Below are positions 1 through 7,758 of a DNA stretch of 28,257 nucleotides, one piece after another. The notes beneath the pieces are model-generated. The model searched no databases. It saw nothing but the letters and a program-made list of their open reading frames with translations, and had not been told where the DNA came from. The stretch comes from a virus: positions 1 to 28,257 of IMG/VR virus record IMGVR_UViG_3300021594_000240; one strand, written 5' to 3'. A program made the position numbers and the translations under genes. Within the stretch, counting starts at the first letter, position 1; the number at the start of each line of letters is the position of its first letter.

Positions 1-1
1 T

Positions 2-334
2 CAAGTCATGCGTGTATTAGCGGGCATGACAAAAGGTTGGCGCAACCACCCCGCCGTTCTTATGTGGAGAGATTACGAGGGCGCGTTGTATGAGTACGGC
101 CGATTAGTTTGTGTCGAGTGGCGCGAACGTGGCTTCAATGATTCCCTATTGGAAGCCTTCCCCAAAGATAAGGTAGTATTACCACCATGGCTAGGTTACG
201 ACGAGTTCCACACTTCGCACCAAGCCAACTTAGTCAGGAAATTACCCGAGCATTATCGTAAGTACTTTCCCGAAGTAGATGAACACTTGCCCTACTATTG
301 GCCTACAAAGGAGACAACATGGCTAGAAAAATAG
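2..334 (+). CDS. Pyrimidine dimer DNA glycosylase family protein, 5' end outside window
   Basis: The visible 110 residues match the C-terminal part of the Pyr_excise (T4 DenV-like) family as found in actinobacteria and their phages. The telling stretch is the GWRNHPAVLMWRDYEGAL motif followed by YGRLVCVEWRERGF. Family members begin with about 30 more residues (a TFLP...LD..RLGKQR segment). The reading frame stays open to the left edge and gives Gln-Val before the first visible Met, so that Met is very likely internal and the gene starts upstream. The family removes UV-induced pyrimidine dimers as a glycosylase/AP lyase, but the catalytic N-terminus cannot be seen here. It leads a short rightward cluster and overlaps the next gene by 16 bases. 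DNA repair is inferred from family resemblance only. Confidence 0.7.
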   Translation, partial: QVMRVLAGMTKGWRNHPAVLMWRDYEGALYEYGRLVCVEWRERGFNDSLLEAFPKDKVVLPPWLGYDEFHTSHQANLVRKLPEHYRKYFPEVDEHLPYYWPTKETTWLEK

Positions 335-624
335 AAAGAACCTTCAAAGCAACGTTGATGAAAAATACCGTAAAAGGTGGCGCGTGGAAGGTTACATACA
401 CAATTACCGAAAGCCGTAGCAACGGTTTAGGCGGATATGATGAAATTGAAATTGATAACAACGTTACTGCGTGGGCTAATGCGAGCGCGGGAAAGAGATA
501 TATTAAAGAAAGAGTTCAGCAACTTACGCCAAGAAAGAGCGTAAAGCTCACTGTGGCCAATGAAGATGAGAACGGCAAACCGATTAAACTTCAAGGTACT
601 TTAATATATAAGCAGGATATTTAA
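319..624 (+). CDS. Hypothetical protein, 101 aa
   Basis: I do not recognise this protein. It starts MARKIERTFKAT and is rich in alternating beta-type segments (AWKVTYTITES, DEIEIDNNVTAW, SVKLTVANED, IKLQGTLIYK), suggesting a small beta-rich domain with a basic helix in the middle. I chose the ATG at 319 over one seven codons earlier because a strong Shine-Dalgarno sequence, AAAGGAG, lies five bases ahead of it. The gene overlaps the end of the glycosylase gene and runs directly into the next small gene, so translation is probably coupled. Confidence 0.7.
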   Translation: MARKIERTFKATLMKNTVKGGAWKVTYTITESRSNGLGGYDEIEIDNNVTAWANASAGKRYIKERVQQLTPRKSVKLTVANEDENGKPIKLQGTLIYKQDI

Positions 625-720
625 ATGAGTAATCCAATTATCCCTGAACCTCTGTGGGATAGGCCGATGCCCAATATACCTGACGAAGAGATTTACGAAG
701 ACGACGACGATGAAGATTAG
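625..720 (+). CDS. Small acidic-tailed protein, 31 aa
   Basis: The ATG follows the previous stop codon without a gap. The product has a proline-rich first half (NPIIPEPLWDRPMPNIPD) and ends in a run of Asp and Glu (EEIYEDDDDED). I know no family for it. The upstream GCAGGAT can act as a ribosome site. Its tail overlaps the start of the next gene. Being in the tight rightward cluster is the main reason to believe it is expressed; similarly short acidic proteins are common in phages. Confidence 0.5.
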   Translation: MSNPIIPEPLWDRPMPNIPDEEIYEDDDDED

Positions 721-859
721 AGATGAAGTTATGGCGTTGTTTCTGCGTAGGAGAGCCGACAAAGCGTTTAAATTAGCCACTTGCTACACCTGCAATAGAA
801 CAATGCTTGTAACCAAAGAGAACCTTAGGGTGTATAACTACTGTTCCTCATGTAAATAG
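710..859 (+). CDS. Small zinc-finger protein, 49 aa
   Basis: A basic N-terminal helix (MALFLRRRADKAFK) is followed by two CxxC pairs, CYTC at residues 25-28 and CSSC at residues 45-48, near the very C-terminus. This is the layout of a small treble-clef or ribbon zinc site. It overlaps the previous gene by 11 bases in another frame and is the last gene of the rightward cluster before the terminator. Binding of nucleic acid or a protein partner is plausible, but the sequence does not say which. Confidence 0.6.
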   Translation: MKIRDEVMALFLRRRADKAFKLATCYTCNRTMLVTKENLRVYNYCSSCK

Positions 860-904
860 TCTTTTATCCAAAGCGTTTAGGGTCAGCCTCTACCCCTTAA
901 CGCA

Positions 905-942
905 AGAAAGGCCACCTAGTTTCGGGTCTAGGTGGCCTTTCT
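905..942. terminator. Bidirectional rho-independent terminator
   Basis: A perfect 15-bp inverted repeat (AGAAAGGCCACCTAG / CTAGGTGGCCTTTCT) encloses an 8-base loop. The arms end in T-rich tracts in both directions. It sits between the convergent rightward cluster (last stop at 859) and the end of the long leftward block (stop at 1061), so it probably ends both. The rest of the roughly 200-base gap shows nothing I can name. Confidence 0.85.
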
Positions 943-1060
943 GCTTAGTGCCCTGTTAAAGAGCGCCAAATATCTACGCTTATCCTGTTTGCTATGTATA
1001 GGGCAAATAGATTTAAAATAAGTTGCGGTAGTACTCCGTTAGTCTTTTTCTTTATTGGTG

Positions 1061-1489
1061 TTAAGACGGCCATTTTACGTTTCCATTAACTACGAATACT
1101 AACCCTAGAGAGTCTCCCTTGGATAGATAAACTTCGTTGATTCCTGTTTGCGCCCAACCCCACTCGTTAAATAAAGGTAGAACGCTGTGTCTTTTAATTA
1201 GAATAGCCCAATATGCTTCTGCTGGTGGCATGTCTTTGCATAGCTCCATCGAGGCATCTGGTCTGCCATTCACTCTACATACGACTGCATTTCCATATTT
1301 TTCGGTGCCTTCTATTTTATAATCCGCATTTTTTAATAGAACTAGGGCATTTGTATTGTCTGCCGCGGATATACAGCTCGAGCTCACCTGGTTGACGTTG
1401 TCATCTACATAAAGATTTATGCAGTTATCAGGCTTATTAACATAGAATAAGCCACCTACAATTAAAGCGATTCCCGCAAGAAACTTCAT
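1061..1489 (-). CDS. Exported protein resembling actinobacterial transcobalamin-like (DUF4430-type) proteins
   Basis: Residues 1-20 (MKFLAGIALIVGGLFYVNKP) form a short lysine-led hydrophobic segment, fitting a signal peptide or membrane anchor. The rest should lie outside the membrane. The remainder resembles secreted actinobacterial proteins with the order CV.A....AL..AGY.I.G...YG.AVVCR.NG.P...C..PP...YWA....W...G...L..GDSLG. Here this is seen as LVLLKNADYKIEG, AVVCRVNGRPD, CKDMPPAEAYWAI, GWAQTG and LSKGDSLGLVF. From memory, those relatives carry DUF4430, related to the C-terminal domain of transcobalamin, and often sit near putative cobalamin transport genes. Four cysteines could form two disulfides. 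The ATG overlaps the reductase stop as ATGA; an upstream TTG is possible, but the overlap start with GAGG ahead fits better. B12 binding is inference. Confidence 0.5.
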   Translation of the reverse strand: MKFLAGIALIVGGLFYVNKPDNCINLYVDDNVNQVSSSCISAADNTNALVLLKNADYKIEGTEKYGNAVVCRVNGRPDASMELCKDMPPAEAYWAILIKRHSVLPLFNEWGWAQTGINEVYLSKGDSLGLVFVVNGNVKWPS

Positions 1490-3513
1490 GCTTGTGGCAC
1501 CTCGCAATAATCATTTGAGCAATACTTCTCACCAATTGCGTCCGCGGCCATACCAGCATAGACATCTGTGAAGTCAATAGGCAGTAATTTGAAAGTGTAC
1601 TTTTCGTATTCTGCTTCTGTTATCTGTGTATATGGCATTTGCGGGTAAGTCTCGTTCCCCATGGGTAAGAAGGAAACGGTTTTGAGTTGCCCGTCAAACA
1701 TGTGTAGAACTGTTCCTACGGCGTCTTTTTCAGTATTTGAATTAAAGGATACTGTAACGCTAACGCTGTTGTCTGACCAATGGCGCTGTGCAGTTGCCGC
1801 CAGTGACATCTTTTCGTAGATTGATACATCTTTTTCTGACCTTAGAGCATCTGATTTAATAGGGAAGTAGACAACGCTAGTAGTCTTAGGAGATTCCGAG
1901 GCCTTTTCTACTTTATAACCTGACGCTTTAAATAAAGGTAGCATTGGGTCTTCGTTGCTGAAACGAATAGCTCGCAAGAAGTATTGGCCGCCAGGAGTCC
2001 AGTGAACTCCAGGAGATTCTCCCGCTAATATAGAAACCGTGCCAGAAGGCTTGACTGTGGTTGTTTTAATTGATTCTCGAATGCCAAGCCACTCAGAGTA
2101 AACGCGGTCATAGTCCTGAATGACGGAATAACCCTCGTCCATCCACTCACGTAATACGGGAAGCCCTACGCGGTCTGCAAAATTAGCCACACCAGACATA
2201 GAGGTTCCAATACGACGATTGCGTTGCATGATTGCGTTAGTTTCTTCCCAGTGGGTAGGCAACAACGTAACAGTCTTAGCGTATAGGTAAGCAAACTTTA
2301 AAGTACGAAGATAATCTTCTTTAGATTCATGGCGGTTGAGATAGGTCTCTACCAAAGTACAGCACTCAAAGGATTCCAAAGATTGCTCAGCGCATGGATT
2401 GTAGCCCGCGGCTCTCCAGTCCTTGTTGTTGGCAGGGTCAGCCAAACGACCGTACTTGCGAGTAACATCCATCCAGATAACACCAGGCTCACCGTTCAAA
2501 GAAATGCCTGAAACTATGTGTTCTAAATTAGAACCAACGGATACTTCTACAGAGTTGTTGGACATCCAGGCCCAGCCAGGAGCTGCGGCATCGTACGAGT
2601 TACGTTCAGGGTATTTAGCGGGGTTCTTTAAATTAAGAAACTCTTGGTCATCAAGTCTTCCCATCAACAGCTCAGCTGAACGTCTCACATTGCCAGAGAC
2701 TACGCAAACTCCAATTAGATTACCCAAATCGGCAATATCTACTCTTGTTAATTTAGAACCCGCCCTCTTTTTATTAAAGATGCGGCGAATATGATTGTGA
2801 AGCTTCTCAAGCGGCTCATGACCTGCAGCTGTGCCGCCAAAGGTTTTGATAGGGGTACCTGCTGGTCTTATCAGGGAGTAATCAAATACATAAATGGACT
2901 GTTCTGGTTTTAAGTAGGAGTTAATAAGCAGGCTAACTGACTCCACCCATCCCTCCCTGGTATCAGGAATCTGGATTGTTACCTCTGGGAGTTTTGGTTC
3001 ATAAATTAAAAAGTCTTTGTCCGCACCCTTGTCATCAAAGCCGACTCCAACGCCCAACATTGATGCTTCCATGAGGAAAGCAAATGGTTTAGCGGGGTCT
3101 AACTTAGTCATGCTAGAGGTAGACACGAAAGCACAGTTCTGTAAAGCCGCGGAGTTCTTGAGCTCATTCACCAGCGGAGTTCCCATAACCCACAGCCCAC
3201 GTCCAGGCGGGGTCCACTTTAAATTAAATAGGCGGTCAAACGCTTCTTTGGCGGAAGACTGCGCCTTGGCGTCATTCCATGGAAGGCGGCTAGTTTTAGC
3301 GTGGTCCTTCTGAAGTGAGTACATGCCCTCGATTACTCGTTGGCAAACATCTACCCAAGTCTCTTTGGTGCCGTCCTCTTTTAGTCGGGAGTAGGTGCGA
3401 AGGAAAGTAATCTCTCCTACCGAGTTACCTGCCGCATCTTTATAACCCCAAGGTACTTTCTTACTGCGATAGTCCTTTAGGAAATCTTCTGCTAGTCGGA
3501 AACTCAGTGCCAT
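1486..3513 (-). CDS. nrdJ: Adenosylcobalamin-dependent ribonucleoside-triphosphate reductase (class II)
   Basis: This 675-residue enzyme reduces ribonucleoside triphosphates to dNTPs using a radical generated from adenosylcobalamin. It matches the monomeric Lactobacillus leichmannii type. Visible are QNCAFVS with Cys127 (one of the reducing pair), NPCAEQSLES with radical Cys374 and Glu376, a partner cysteine at FECC (384/385), KPSGTVSILAGESPGVHW, and the C-terminal relay pair Cys665/Cys670 in YCSNDYC. Length is slightly below that of L. leichmannii (about 740). No class I small subunit, class III activase or NrdI is seen. The start has a good GGGAGA ribosome site eight bases ahead. It is translationally coupled to the exported protein downstream. 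It needs adenosylcobalamin, which the adenosyltransferase near 22.5-23.1 kb could supply. I see no B12 riboswitch in the 111 bases upstream. Confidence 0.95.
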   Translation of the reverse strand: MALSFRLAEDFLKDYRSKKVPWGYKDAAGNSVGEITFLRTYSRLKEDGTKETWVDVCQRVIEGMYSLQKDHAKTSRLPWNDAKAQSSAKEAFDRLFNLKWTPPGRGLWVMGTPLVNELKNSAALQNCAFVSTSSMTKLDPAKPFAFLMEASMLGVGVGFDDKGADKDFLIYEPKLPEVTIQIPDTREGWVESVSLLINSYLKPEQSIYVFDYSLIRPAGTPIKTFGGTAAGHEPLEKLHNHIRRIFNKKRAGSKLTRVDIADLGNLIGVCVVSGNVRRSAELLMGRLDDQEFLNLKNPAKYPERNSYDAAAPGWAWMSNNSVEVSVGSNLEHIVSGISLNGEPGVIWMDVTRKYGRLADPANNKDWRAAGYNPCAEQSLESFECCTLVETYLNRHESKEDYLRTLKFAYLYAKTVTLLPTHWEETNAIMQRNRRIGTSMSGVANFADRVGLPVLREWMDEGYSVIQDYDRVYSEWLGIRESIKTTTVKPSGTVSILAGESPGVHWTPGGQYFLRAIRFSNEDPMLPLFKASGYKVEKASESPKTTSVVYFPIKSDALRSEKDVSIYEKMSLAATAQRHWSDNSVSVTVSFNSNTEKDAVGTVLHMFDGQLKTVSFLPMGNETYPQMPYTQITEAEYEKYTFKLLPIDFTDVYAGMAADAIGEKYCSNDYCEVPQA

Positions 3514-3624
3514 ATTTTTTTCTCCCTTATCTAAAAAGTTAATTCTACTAGTGCGTTACAGTGCTTGGGAAACTATGCTGTTTCAGGGTCTTGCATGGTT
3601 CTCTTATATGATAATAAGAAAGCC

Positions 3625-5091
3625 TTACTCTTCGATGGCACCCTTGATTATTTGAGTGGTTTGCTCCTCATTTAACCCGCCATTTGGCAACTCTCTAAGT
3701 GCTTGAGCCTTGTCTCCGAAGATAGAACTTAGCACACCAGCGCTGCCTTGTCGCTCTACCGTCATGCGAATAAACTCACGAGAATCGTCCAATTCTTTTG
3801 TTGTTTTGATTAATTTAAACAGGCGGTCTATCTCCTGAGAAACGTTAGGGTCAGCATATCCACCATTCATTTCTTCAGCAAAACGCATAAAAGCAACTCT
3901 TTGGCCCTGCATTTCTATAACAGCATTAATTAAAGCCTTAAGTTGTTCTTTACTCTTTACCTCTACTGGTAACTTAAAAGCACACATAGATTGAGGTTTA
4001 AAAGCGGGGCAGTTAGCGGCTACAAAACAGGTGTCACATGCCCTAAGTGAAGTGCTATGGGATGAAACTGTGGTGACATCTTTAATGACGCCATCGGCAT
4101 CAATTTCACTCTTTGTATCAAATCCAAAGACGGGAAGATTGGCGTATTCGTCAGCATTTCGTGGTTCAAGTTTCCGTGTATGAATACCCTTATTATCATA
4201 TACGGCAGGTGGGGTTTCCCCACTTTGCTCCACTTCTCTCCCCTCACTATTATCATATAACAGCGGGTCATCTGGGCTATTGGTCATCTTGTTCATCCTT
4301 ATCTCGAACTGCTCATAAGACCACACCGCTAACTTACAGACTTCCTGCGGGTCATCCTCGATTATCTTATCAATGTCCAAGCCAGCCTTTTCGTAGATTG
4401 CCTTGTACCTTGGGCGTGCTTGTTCCTTCATCTTCTTTGGATAACGAACTAGTCTAGTGCCATCCCAAATGATTGTTTCACCGTGCATCATCGGTGAAAG
4501 CCACGATAAGGTGCTGGCACTTTCAAATATAATAGAACGCAGGTTGTCAGGTTTGGCACACCCTAATGCATGCCACCTGGTCCCTTCCCGCTTGCTGTGT
4601 AGGCGGGTAGCGCTGGCAAGTCTGCTATCTATCTCAATAGCGTCTCCTGGGATAGCGATGTCCAAATAGTAGTCAACTAGCCTTTGAAGCCCATTTAAAT
4701 CGGTCTGTGGTTGCCATACAGGAATGAACTTACCTGGTGGTAGCTCGGACCATACCTTCTGTCTGTGGCTCTCTACCCAAGCTGGGTCAATGGTGGGGCT
4801 GTTAATCTCAAATACGGTATTGAGCCTATCTATATTAACGGCTACGAAATGTTCGTACCCTGCGGCAAACTCTTCGAGCTCATCAGCTGACAGCTTCAGG
4901 GTTTTAGGTAAGCCTGGGTGTACATAAATATAGAAATCTTTATTAAAGTAATTTTCTAATAGATACTCTTTGGTCTTAGGTAGACCGCGGCACACCAGGC
5001 GATGGTAGCTGACGCCAACGTGGTTGGCGGTTGTCTCTTCAAGAATTACTCTATTTGAAGGTACCTCAGCGCCTAAATAGACAATTTTCAC
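3625..5091 (-). CDS. Unknown phage protein: possible TGT/DpdA-like barrel plus four-cysteine zinc site
   Basis: The first 270 residues have a pattern I associate with phage proteins related to tRNA-guanine transglycosylase: MKIVYLGAEVPSNRVILEE and VSYHRL near the start, YIYVHPG at 54-60, KFIPVWQP at 121-128, then TRWHALGCAKPDNL and STLSWLSPMMHGETIIWDG at 171-211. TGT-like enzymes swap guanine for a 7-deazaguanine, in tRNA or (DpdA) in DNA; I cannot place the catalytic aspartate with certainty. A linker follows, then a cysteine cluster at 352, 355, 361 and 370 (CDTC, C, C), and a helical C-terminus. It begins with GTG, sharing GTGA with the stop of the zinc-ribbon gene before it. No deazaguanine synthesis genes are in the window. 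Family assignment is tentative; a conserved actinophage protein of unknown function is the safe reading. Confidence 0.4.
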   Translation of the reverse strand: MKIVYLGAEVPSNRVILEETTANHVGVSYHRLVCRGLPKTKEYLLENYFNKDFYIYVHPGLPKTLKLSADELEEFAAGYEHFVAVNIDRLNTVFEINSPTIDPAWVESHRQKVWSELPPGKFIPVWQPQTDLNGLQRLVDYYLDIAIPGDAIEIDSRLASATRLHSKREGTRWHALGCAKPDNLRSIIFESASTLSWLSPMMHGETIIWDGTRLVRYPKKMKEQARPRYKAIYEKAGLDIDKIIEDDPQEVCKLAVWSYEQFEIRMNKMTNSPDDPLLYDNSEGREVEQSGETPPAVYDNKGIHTRKLEPRNADEYANLPVFGFDTKSEIDADGVIKDVTTVSSHSTSLRACDTCFVAANCPAFKPQSMCAFKLPVEVKSKEQLKALINAVIEMQGQRVAFMRFAEEMNGGYADPNVSQEIDRLFKLIKTTKELDDSREFIRMTVERQGSAGVLSSIFGDKAQALRELPNGGLNEEQTTQIIKGAIEE

Positions 5092-5201
5092 TTACGCTTG
5101 CTCCAGGTGATTCCACACTTGGAGCATAAATATGCTTCTCCGCTAACGTAATCTAATACATTACCATCGCATCCACGAGGGCAGGTTATCTTTTCACTCA
5201 T
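5088..5201 (-). CDS. Small zinc-ribbon protein, 37 aa
   Basis: The 37-residue product has two cysteine pairs, CPRGC at 7-11 and CSKC at 26-29, separated by a beta-hairpin-like stretch. It ends WSKRK and is the classic minimal zinc ribbon. Its ATG overlaps the stop of the upstream HAD-like gene (ATGA), and its stop overlaps the GTG start of the downstream gene, so it is embedded in a coupled translational chain. The role is unknown; such ribbons usually bind nucleic acid or proteins. Confidence 0.75.
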   Translation of the reverse strand: MSEKITCPRGCDGNVLDYVSGEAYLCSKCGITWSKRK

Positions 5202-5656
5202 AGCCGTGGGTCCTCCTTGAAGGCATCCTGTTGTTTTTCAATCTCTTCTACGATTTCAGACCAGGCTTTGACACCCTTACGGCTGTCAGGCCTGAACTCT
5301 TCTCTTATGTACAACGGCTGTAAAAATACCAAAGTCGTCATACCAATTTCAAGTAACTGGGTCACTAATTCTGGGTCGGATGTTATTACATACTCTACAG
5401 GGCCCTGAGACCTTACCCACTCAACCTGTCTTAGTTTTGGGTTATCGCCAATGGAAGGAACTTTTTTGTAATCAATTAAATCATCAAAGTTATTGATACG
5501 CTGTTGGCGTAGCCAATGGTCGTCTTTATCTACGTCTTCACATAGAACAAGAACGCGATGTTTTTCTTTTAAACTTCTGTACAGCGCCATACCATTTGGG
5601 ATGGGGGCGCTTTTATCATTTCTTAGTACGCCGTCTAAAAATACTAATATTGCCAC
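5198..5656 (-). CDS. Degenerate HAD-like protein
   Basis: The N-terminus ILVFLDGVLR lines up with HAD motif I, normally DxDGVL. The nucleophile position (residue 6) is Phe, while the second aspartate (Asp8) is kept. Further family-like features are a PIPNGMALYRSL helix, the strand RVLVLCED (motif II region), WLRQQRINNFDDLI, and later YVITSDPELVTQLLEIGMTTLVFLQP. The loss of the nucleophile suggests it is not a phosphatase; a structural or nucleotide-binding role is possible. It starts with GTG and is coupled to the zinc-ribbon gene downstream. Similar proteins occur in other actinophages, from memory. Fold confidence is moderate and function is unknown. Confidence 0.6.
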   Translation of the reverse strand: MAILVFLDGVLRNDKSAPIPNGMALYRSLKEKHRVLVLCEDVDKDDHWLRQQRINNFDDLIDYKKVPSIGDNPKLRQVEWVRSQGPVEYVITSDPELVTQLLEIGMTTLVFLQPLYIREEFRPDSRKGVKAWSEIVEEIEKQQDAFKEDPRL

Positions 5657-5668
5657 AGATAGACCCTA

Positions 5669-6598
5669 TCACTTGTAGTGTGTAGCCGCTCTCCTTATCA
5701 GAGTGCTAGTCGATGGCAATTCCATGCCATACGTTTGTGCTTCAAACTCTTTTTTGGTTTTTGCTGAAATTTCTTTTAGTTGCTTTAACGCTTGTACAAC
5801 TCCAGATGCTTTTCCAGCTTGCCAACGATAATTATATACATCAGCGTATCCTTGTCCAGAGGCGCTAAATGCGTATTTGCGGCCATGGTGGATATCTTCA
5901 AATAAAGCAGCGCCCTGTTCTACCGCAAGCTTTAATGCAGCTTCCGCATTGCGCCTTGCAACATCAGTTGTTGCTGCCCCTACTGTTGTTAAGGCGTCAG
6001 AATATCTAGACAAAATGTCAACTGCCATAGACTTATCCTGTTCTACCTTTCTATTCCATATTTGATTCTGCGGAACTCCGCGAACCTCTGGCATCACAGT
6101 CCAATCATCGTTTGTCAAGCTATAGGCTGCATACGGTTTTATGGAACGGATGTCAGACTGTACATTAACATAGAATGTCAATTCAAATACATCTAGAAAA
6201 TTTGATGTCGCCTGGTGGAGGGTTTGGAATCCCTCGTTAAACATCTGGGAAATCTCTTTATCGCTAAGCCCTTTGTATTTAGGATTAGACTGTCTAAACA
6301 TTAAATAGTTAATTCCAATTAAACAATCAAGGTCCGCTGGTTTGCGAGCTGCTGACCACTGGTAGCTTACAGCTGAGCCAGCTAGCCAAACATGTGCGTA
6401 GGCCTCTGGGTTATAAAAGCTCTGCTTTAAATGGTCAAATAGGATTCTTAAAATTAAAGAACGGATATGAGGAACAATCTTGCCGTTCCTAAACAACCTA
6501 GGGTCAAGCCCAGCTCCAGGGGTGCTGAAGTATGAGGTTTCTGACGGCGTTAGGGCAACTGGTTGTGCTTGCCGTACAAGCGCGTCGTAATAACTCAT
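5669..6598 (-). CDS. Pol-beta-type nucleotidyltransferase
   Basis: The signature of the superfamily is clear: LAGSAVSYQW (Gly74-Ser75) followed at the right distance by ADLDCLIGI, with Asp89 and Asp91 as the metal-binding pair. The family moves nucleotides onto RNA, proteins or small molecules. The substrate here cannot be read from sequence. A glycine- and aromatic-rich middle (HHGRKYAFSASGQGYADVYNYRW) and a lysine-rich helical C-terminus follow. The start is ATG, twelve bases before the next leftward gene begins to end. Neighbours are unknown genes, so context does not define the role. tRNA end repair, antibiotic-type transfer and toxin-type transfer all remain open. Confidence 0.7.
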   Translation of the reverse strand: MSYYDALVRQAQPVALTPSETSYFSTPGAGLDPRLFRNGKIVPHIRSLILRILFDHLKQSFYNPEAYAHVWLAGSAVSYQWSAARKPADLDCLIGINYLMFRQSNPKYKGLSDKEISQMFNEGFQTLHQATSNFLDVFELTFYVNVQSDIRSIKPYAAYSLTNDDWTVMPEVRGVPQNQIWNRKVEQDKSMAVDILSRYSDALTTVGAATTDVARRNAEAALKLAVEQGAALFEDIHHGRKYAFSASGQGYADVYNYRWQAGKASGVVQALKQLKEISAKTKKEFEAQTYGMELPSTSTLIRRAATHYK

Positions 6599-6605
6599 TT
6601 AGGTA

Positions 6606-6824
6606 TTATAGTTCTTTTTCCCGCCGCTCTTTGTGCATAACATCCGTATCGAGGTTGAATTTGCTTGGATGTTCCGCTTTATCTGTCTTTATTGGTGTCA
6701 TATAGCCACATTGACTATGAGCATTAATAAATTGTTGTGCCCACATCATGACCATTGACTCATTCTCTTCAACTTCTGCTTGAAAAGATGCCACGCATAC
6801 GCATGTCATTTCTACGAACGCCAT
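6606..6824 (-). CDS. Hypothetical protein, 72 aa
   Basis: Not recognised. The product begins MAFVEMTCVCVASFQ, with two close cysteines, and continues with a helix (VEENESMVMMWAQQFINAHSQCGY) and a charged tail. The ATG is preceded by a purine-rich AAGGGGG ribosome site. A gap of 61 bases separates it from the gene before; it contains an AT-rich stretch with a possible -10 box (TATACT), but no convincing -35. Confidence 0.6.
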   Translation of the reverse strand: MAFVEMTCVCVASFQAEVEENESMVMMWAQQFINAHSQCGYMTPIKTDKAEHPSKFNLDTDVMHKERREKEL

Positions 6825-6885
6825 AGGACCCGCCCCCTTGTAGTGTATTTACAGTATACTCCTGCGGTACAGGCTAAATACGGGC

Positions 6886-7170
6886 TTACTGTTCGTCAGA
6901 AATCAGCGGTTTGATTAAATCTAGGACCTGATAGGCAATTGCCGACTGGTTCATGCTGTCCACAATGTCCTGACACCCGTGTTTGATGTCGTCTAGGGTT
7001 GCCTGACGGTCAACGGTTAGGGTGGTTGCTAGGTCTGCTGTAGCGTACCAATCACCAGTAGGCTTTTTTACAATAATAAAGGCAGTGATACCGCCGTTTT
7101 CTTCTGTTGGCTGGTTTTCTGCAATACCTTCTGGAATAACTACTGCGTCTTCTACTACTTCTTCGCTCAT
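6886..7170 (-). CDS. Hypothetical protein, 94 aa, acidic N-terminus
   Basis: Not recognised. Residues 1-27 are acidic and probably disordered. Residues 28-94 look like a small alpha/beta domain, with strand ITAFIIVKKPTGDWYATAD, then TLDDIKHGCQDIVDSMNQ and a final amphipathic helix AYQVLDLIKPLI. The ATG overlaps the stop of the cysteine-rich gene upstream (ATGA). Conserved genes of this size are common in the same neighbourhood of actinophages, but I cannot name a function. Confidence 0.65.
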   Translation of the reverse strand: MSEEVVEDAVVIPEGIAENQPTEENGGITAFIIVKKPTGDWYATADLATTLTVDRQATLDDIKHGCQDIVDSMNQSAIAYQVLDLIKPLISDEQ

Positions 7171-7727
7171 TTATATAGTCCTTTGCTTTCGTTGAACTTC
7201 TTCATGTTGTATGACTTAACAGGGCAGAAATCACACAAGTGCATCTTTGGCATCTTACTTGAATCAAGCCCAGCTTCCCTGCGGTCTTTTGCTGTGTCTG
7301 GTTTTAACAATTTCTTGTCTGACTTGTAGTCAGAACACTGACCTTGTGGACGATTATGTTCCGCATAACAACGCATGGCGTCTGAGGAGTAATTATCCTT
7401 GGTGTCATAGAAGTTTGTACCAAATACATCTAAGCCTGGTGAACCTTTTTGGAATTGTTCAGTAATTTGTCGTTTTCCATCTGGGTGTTGCCAAATAACT
7501 AAATCAGCATCAGCCAGGGTGCCCTTGTGGGAAGGTCCGTGTTTTTCCACTACAGCATTTAAGAATGGATTACGGTTTTGGTCATGACCTGGTCTATCTG
7601 TAAATGGGAATCGGTCATCGTATGGAATTTCTTCTACCGACTTGCATGTAAAACAGGCAAGCAGAAGAACTTTTGGCCGCTTATCAGGCGGAGTATCTTT
7701 ATTTAGATAGGAAAGGTCAAGTACCAT
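7167..7727 (-). CDS. Cysteine-rich protein of unknown function, 186 aa
   Basis: The protein carries three cysteine groups: CFTC near residue 25, CYAEHNRPQGQC in the middle and CDFCPVK near the C-terminus. This suggests one or two metal sites. The segment DADLVIWQHPDGKRQITEQF has a strand-plus-loop look. Its basic C-terminus follows the last CxxC. I recognise the general pattern from actinophage genomes, but no enzyme family. It is coupled by ATGA to the gene after it. Confidence 0.6.
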   Translation of the reverse strand: MVLDLSYLNKDTPPDKRPKVLLLACFTCKSVEEIPYDDRFPFTDRPGHDQNRNPFLNAVVEKHGPSHKGTLADADLVIWQHPDGKRQITEQFQKGSPGLDVFGTNFYDTKDNYSSDAMRCYAEHNRPQGQCSDYKSDKKLLKPDTAKDRREAGLDSSKMPKMHLCDFCPVKSYNMKKFNESKGLYK

Positions 7728-7758
7728 GTGGTCAGCCTACCACACACTTTCAAATTGT

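Noticed and set aside
3514-3624. Possible B12 riboswitch ahead of the class II reductase
   Set aside because: The gap has only 111 bases, too short for the usual cobalamin aptamer, and I see none of its conserved boxes. The adenosyltransferase start is also directly behind a tRNA, leaving no room there.
4113-4457. Rightward open frames of about 60 to 120 codons opposite the long leftward genes
   Set aside because: They lie opposite well-supported genes, lack ribosome sites and have compositions of antisense reading. The same applies to those opposite the reductase, polymerase, RecA and helicase genes.
5198-5656. Active HAD phosphatase
   Set aside because: The nucleophilic Asp of motif I is replaced by Phe, so I do not call it an enzyme.
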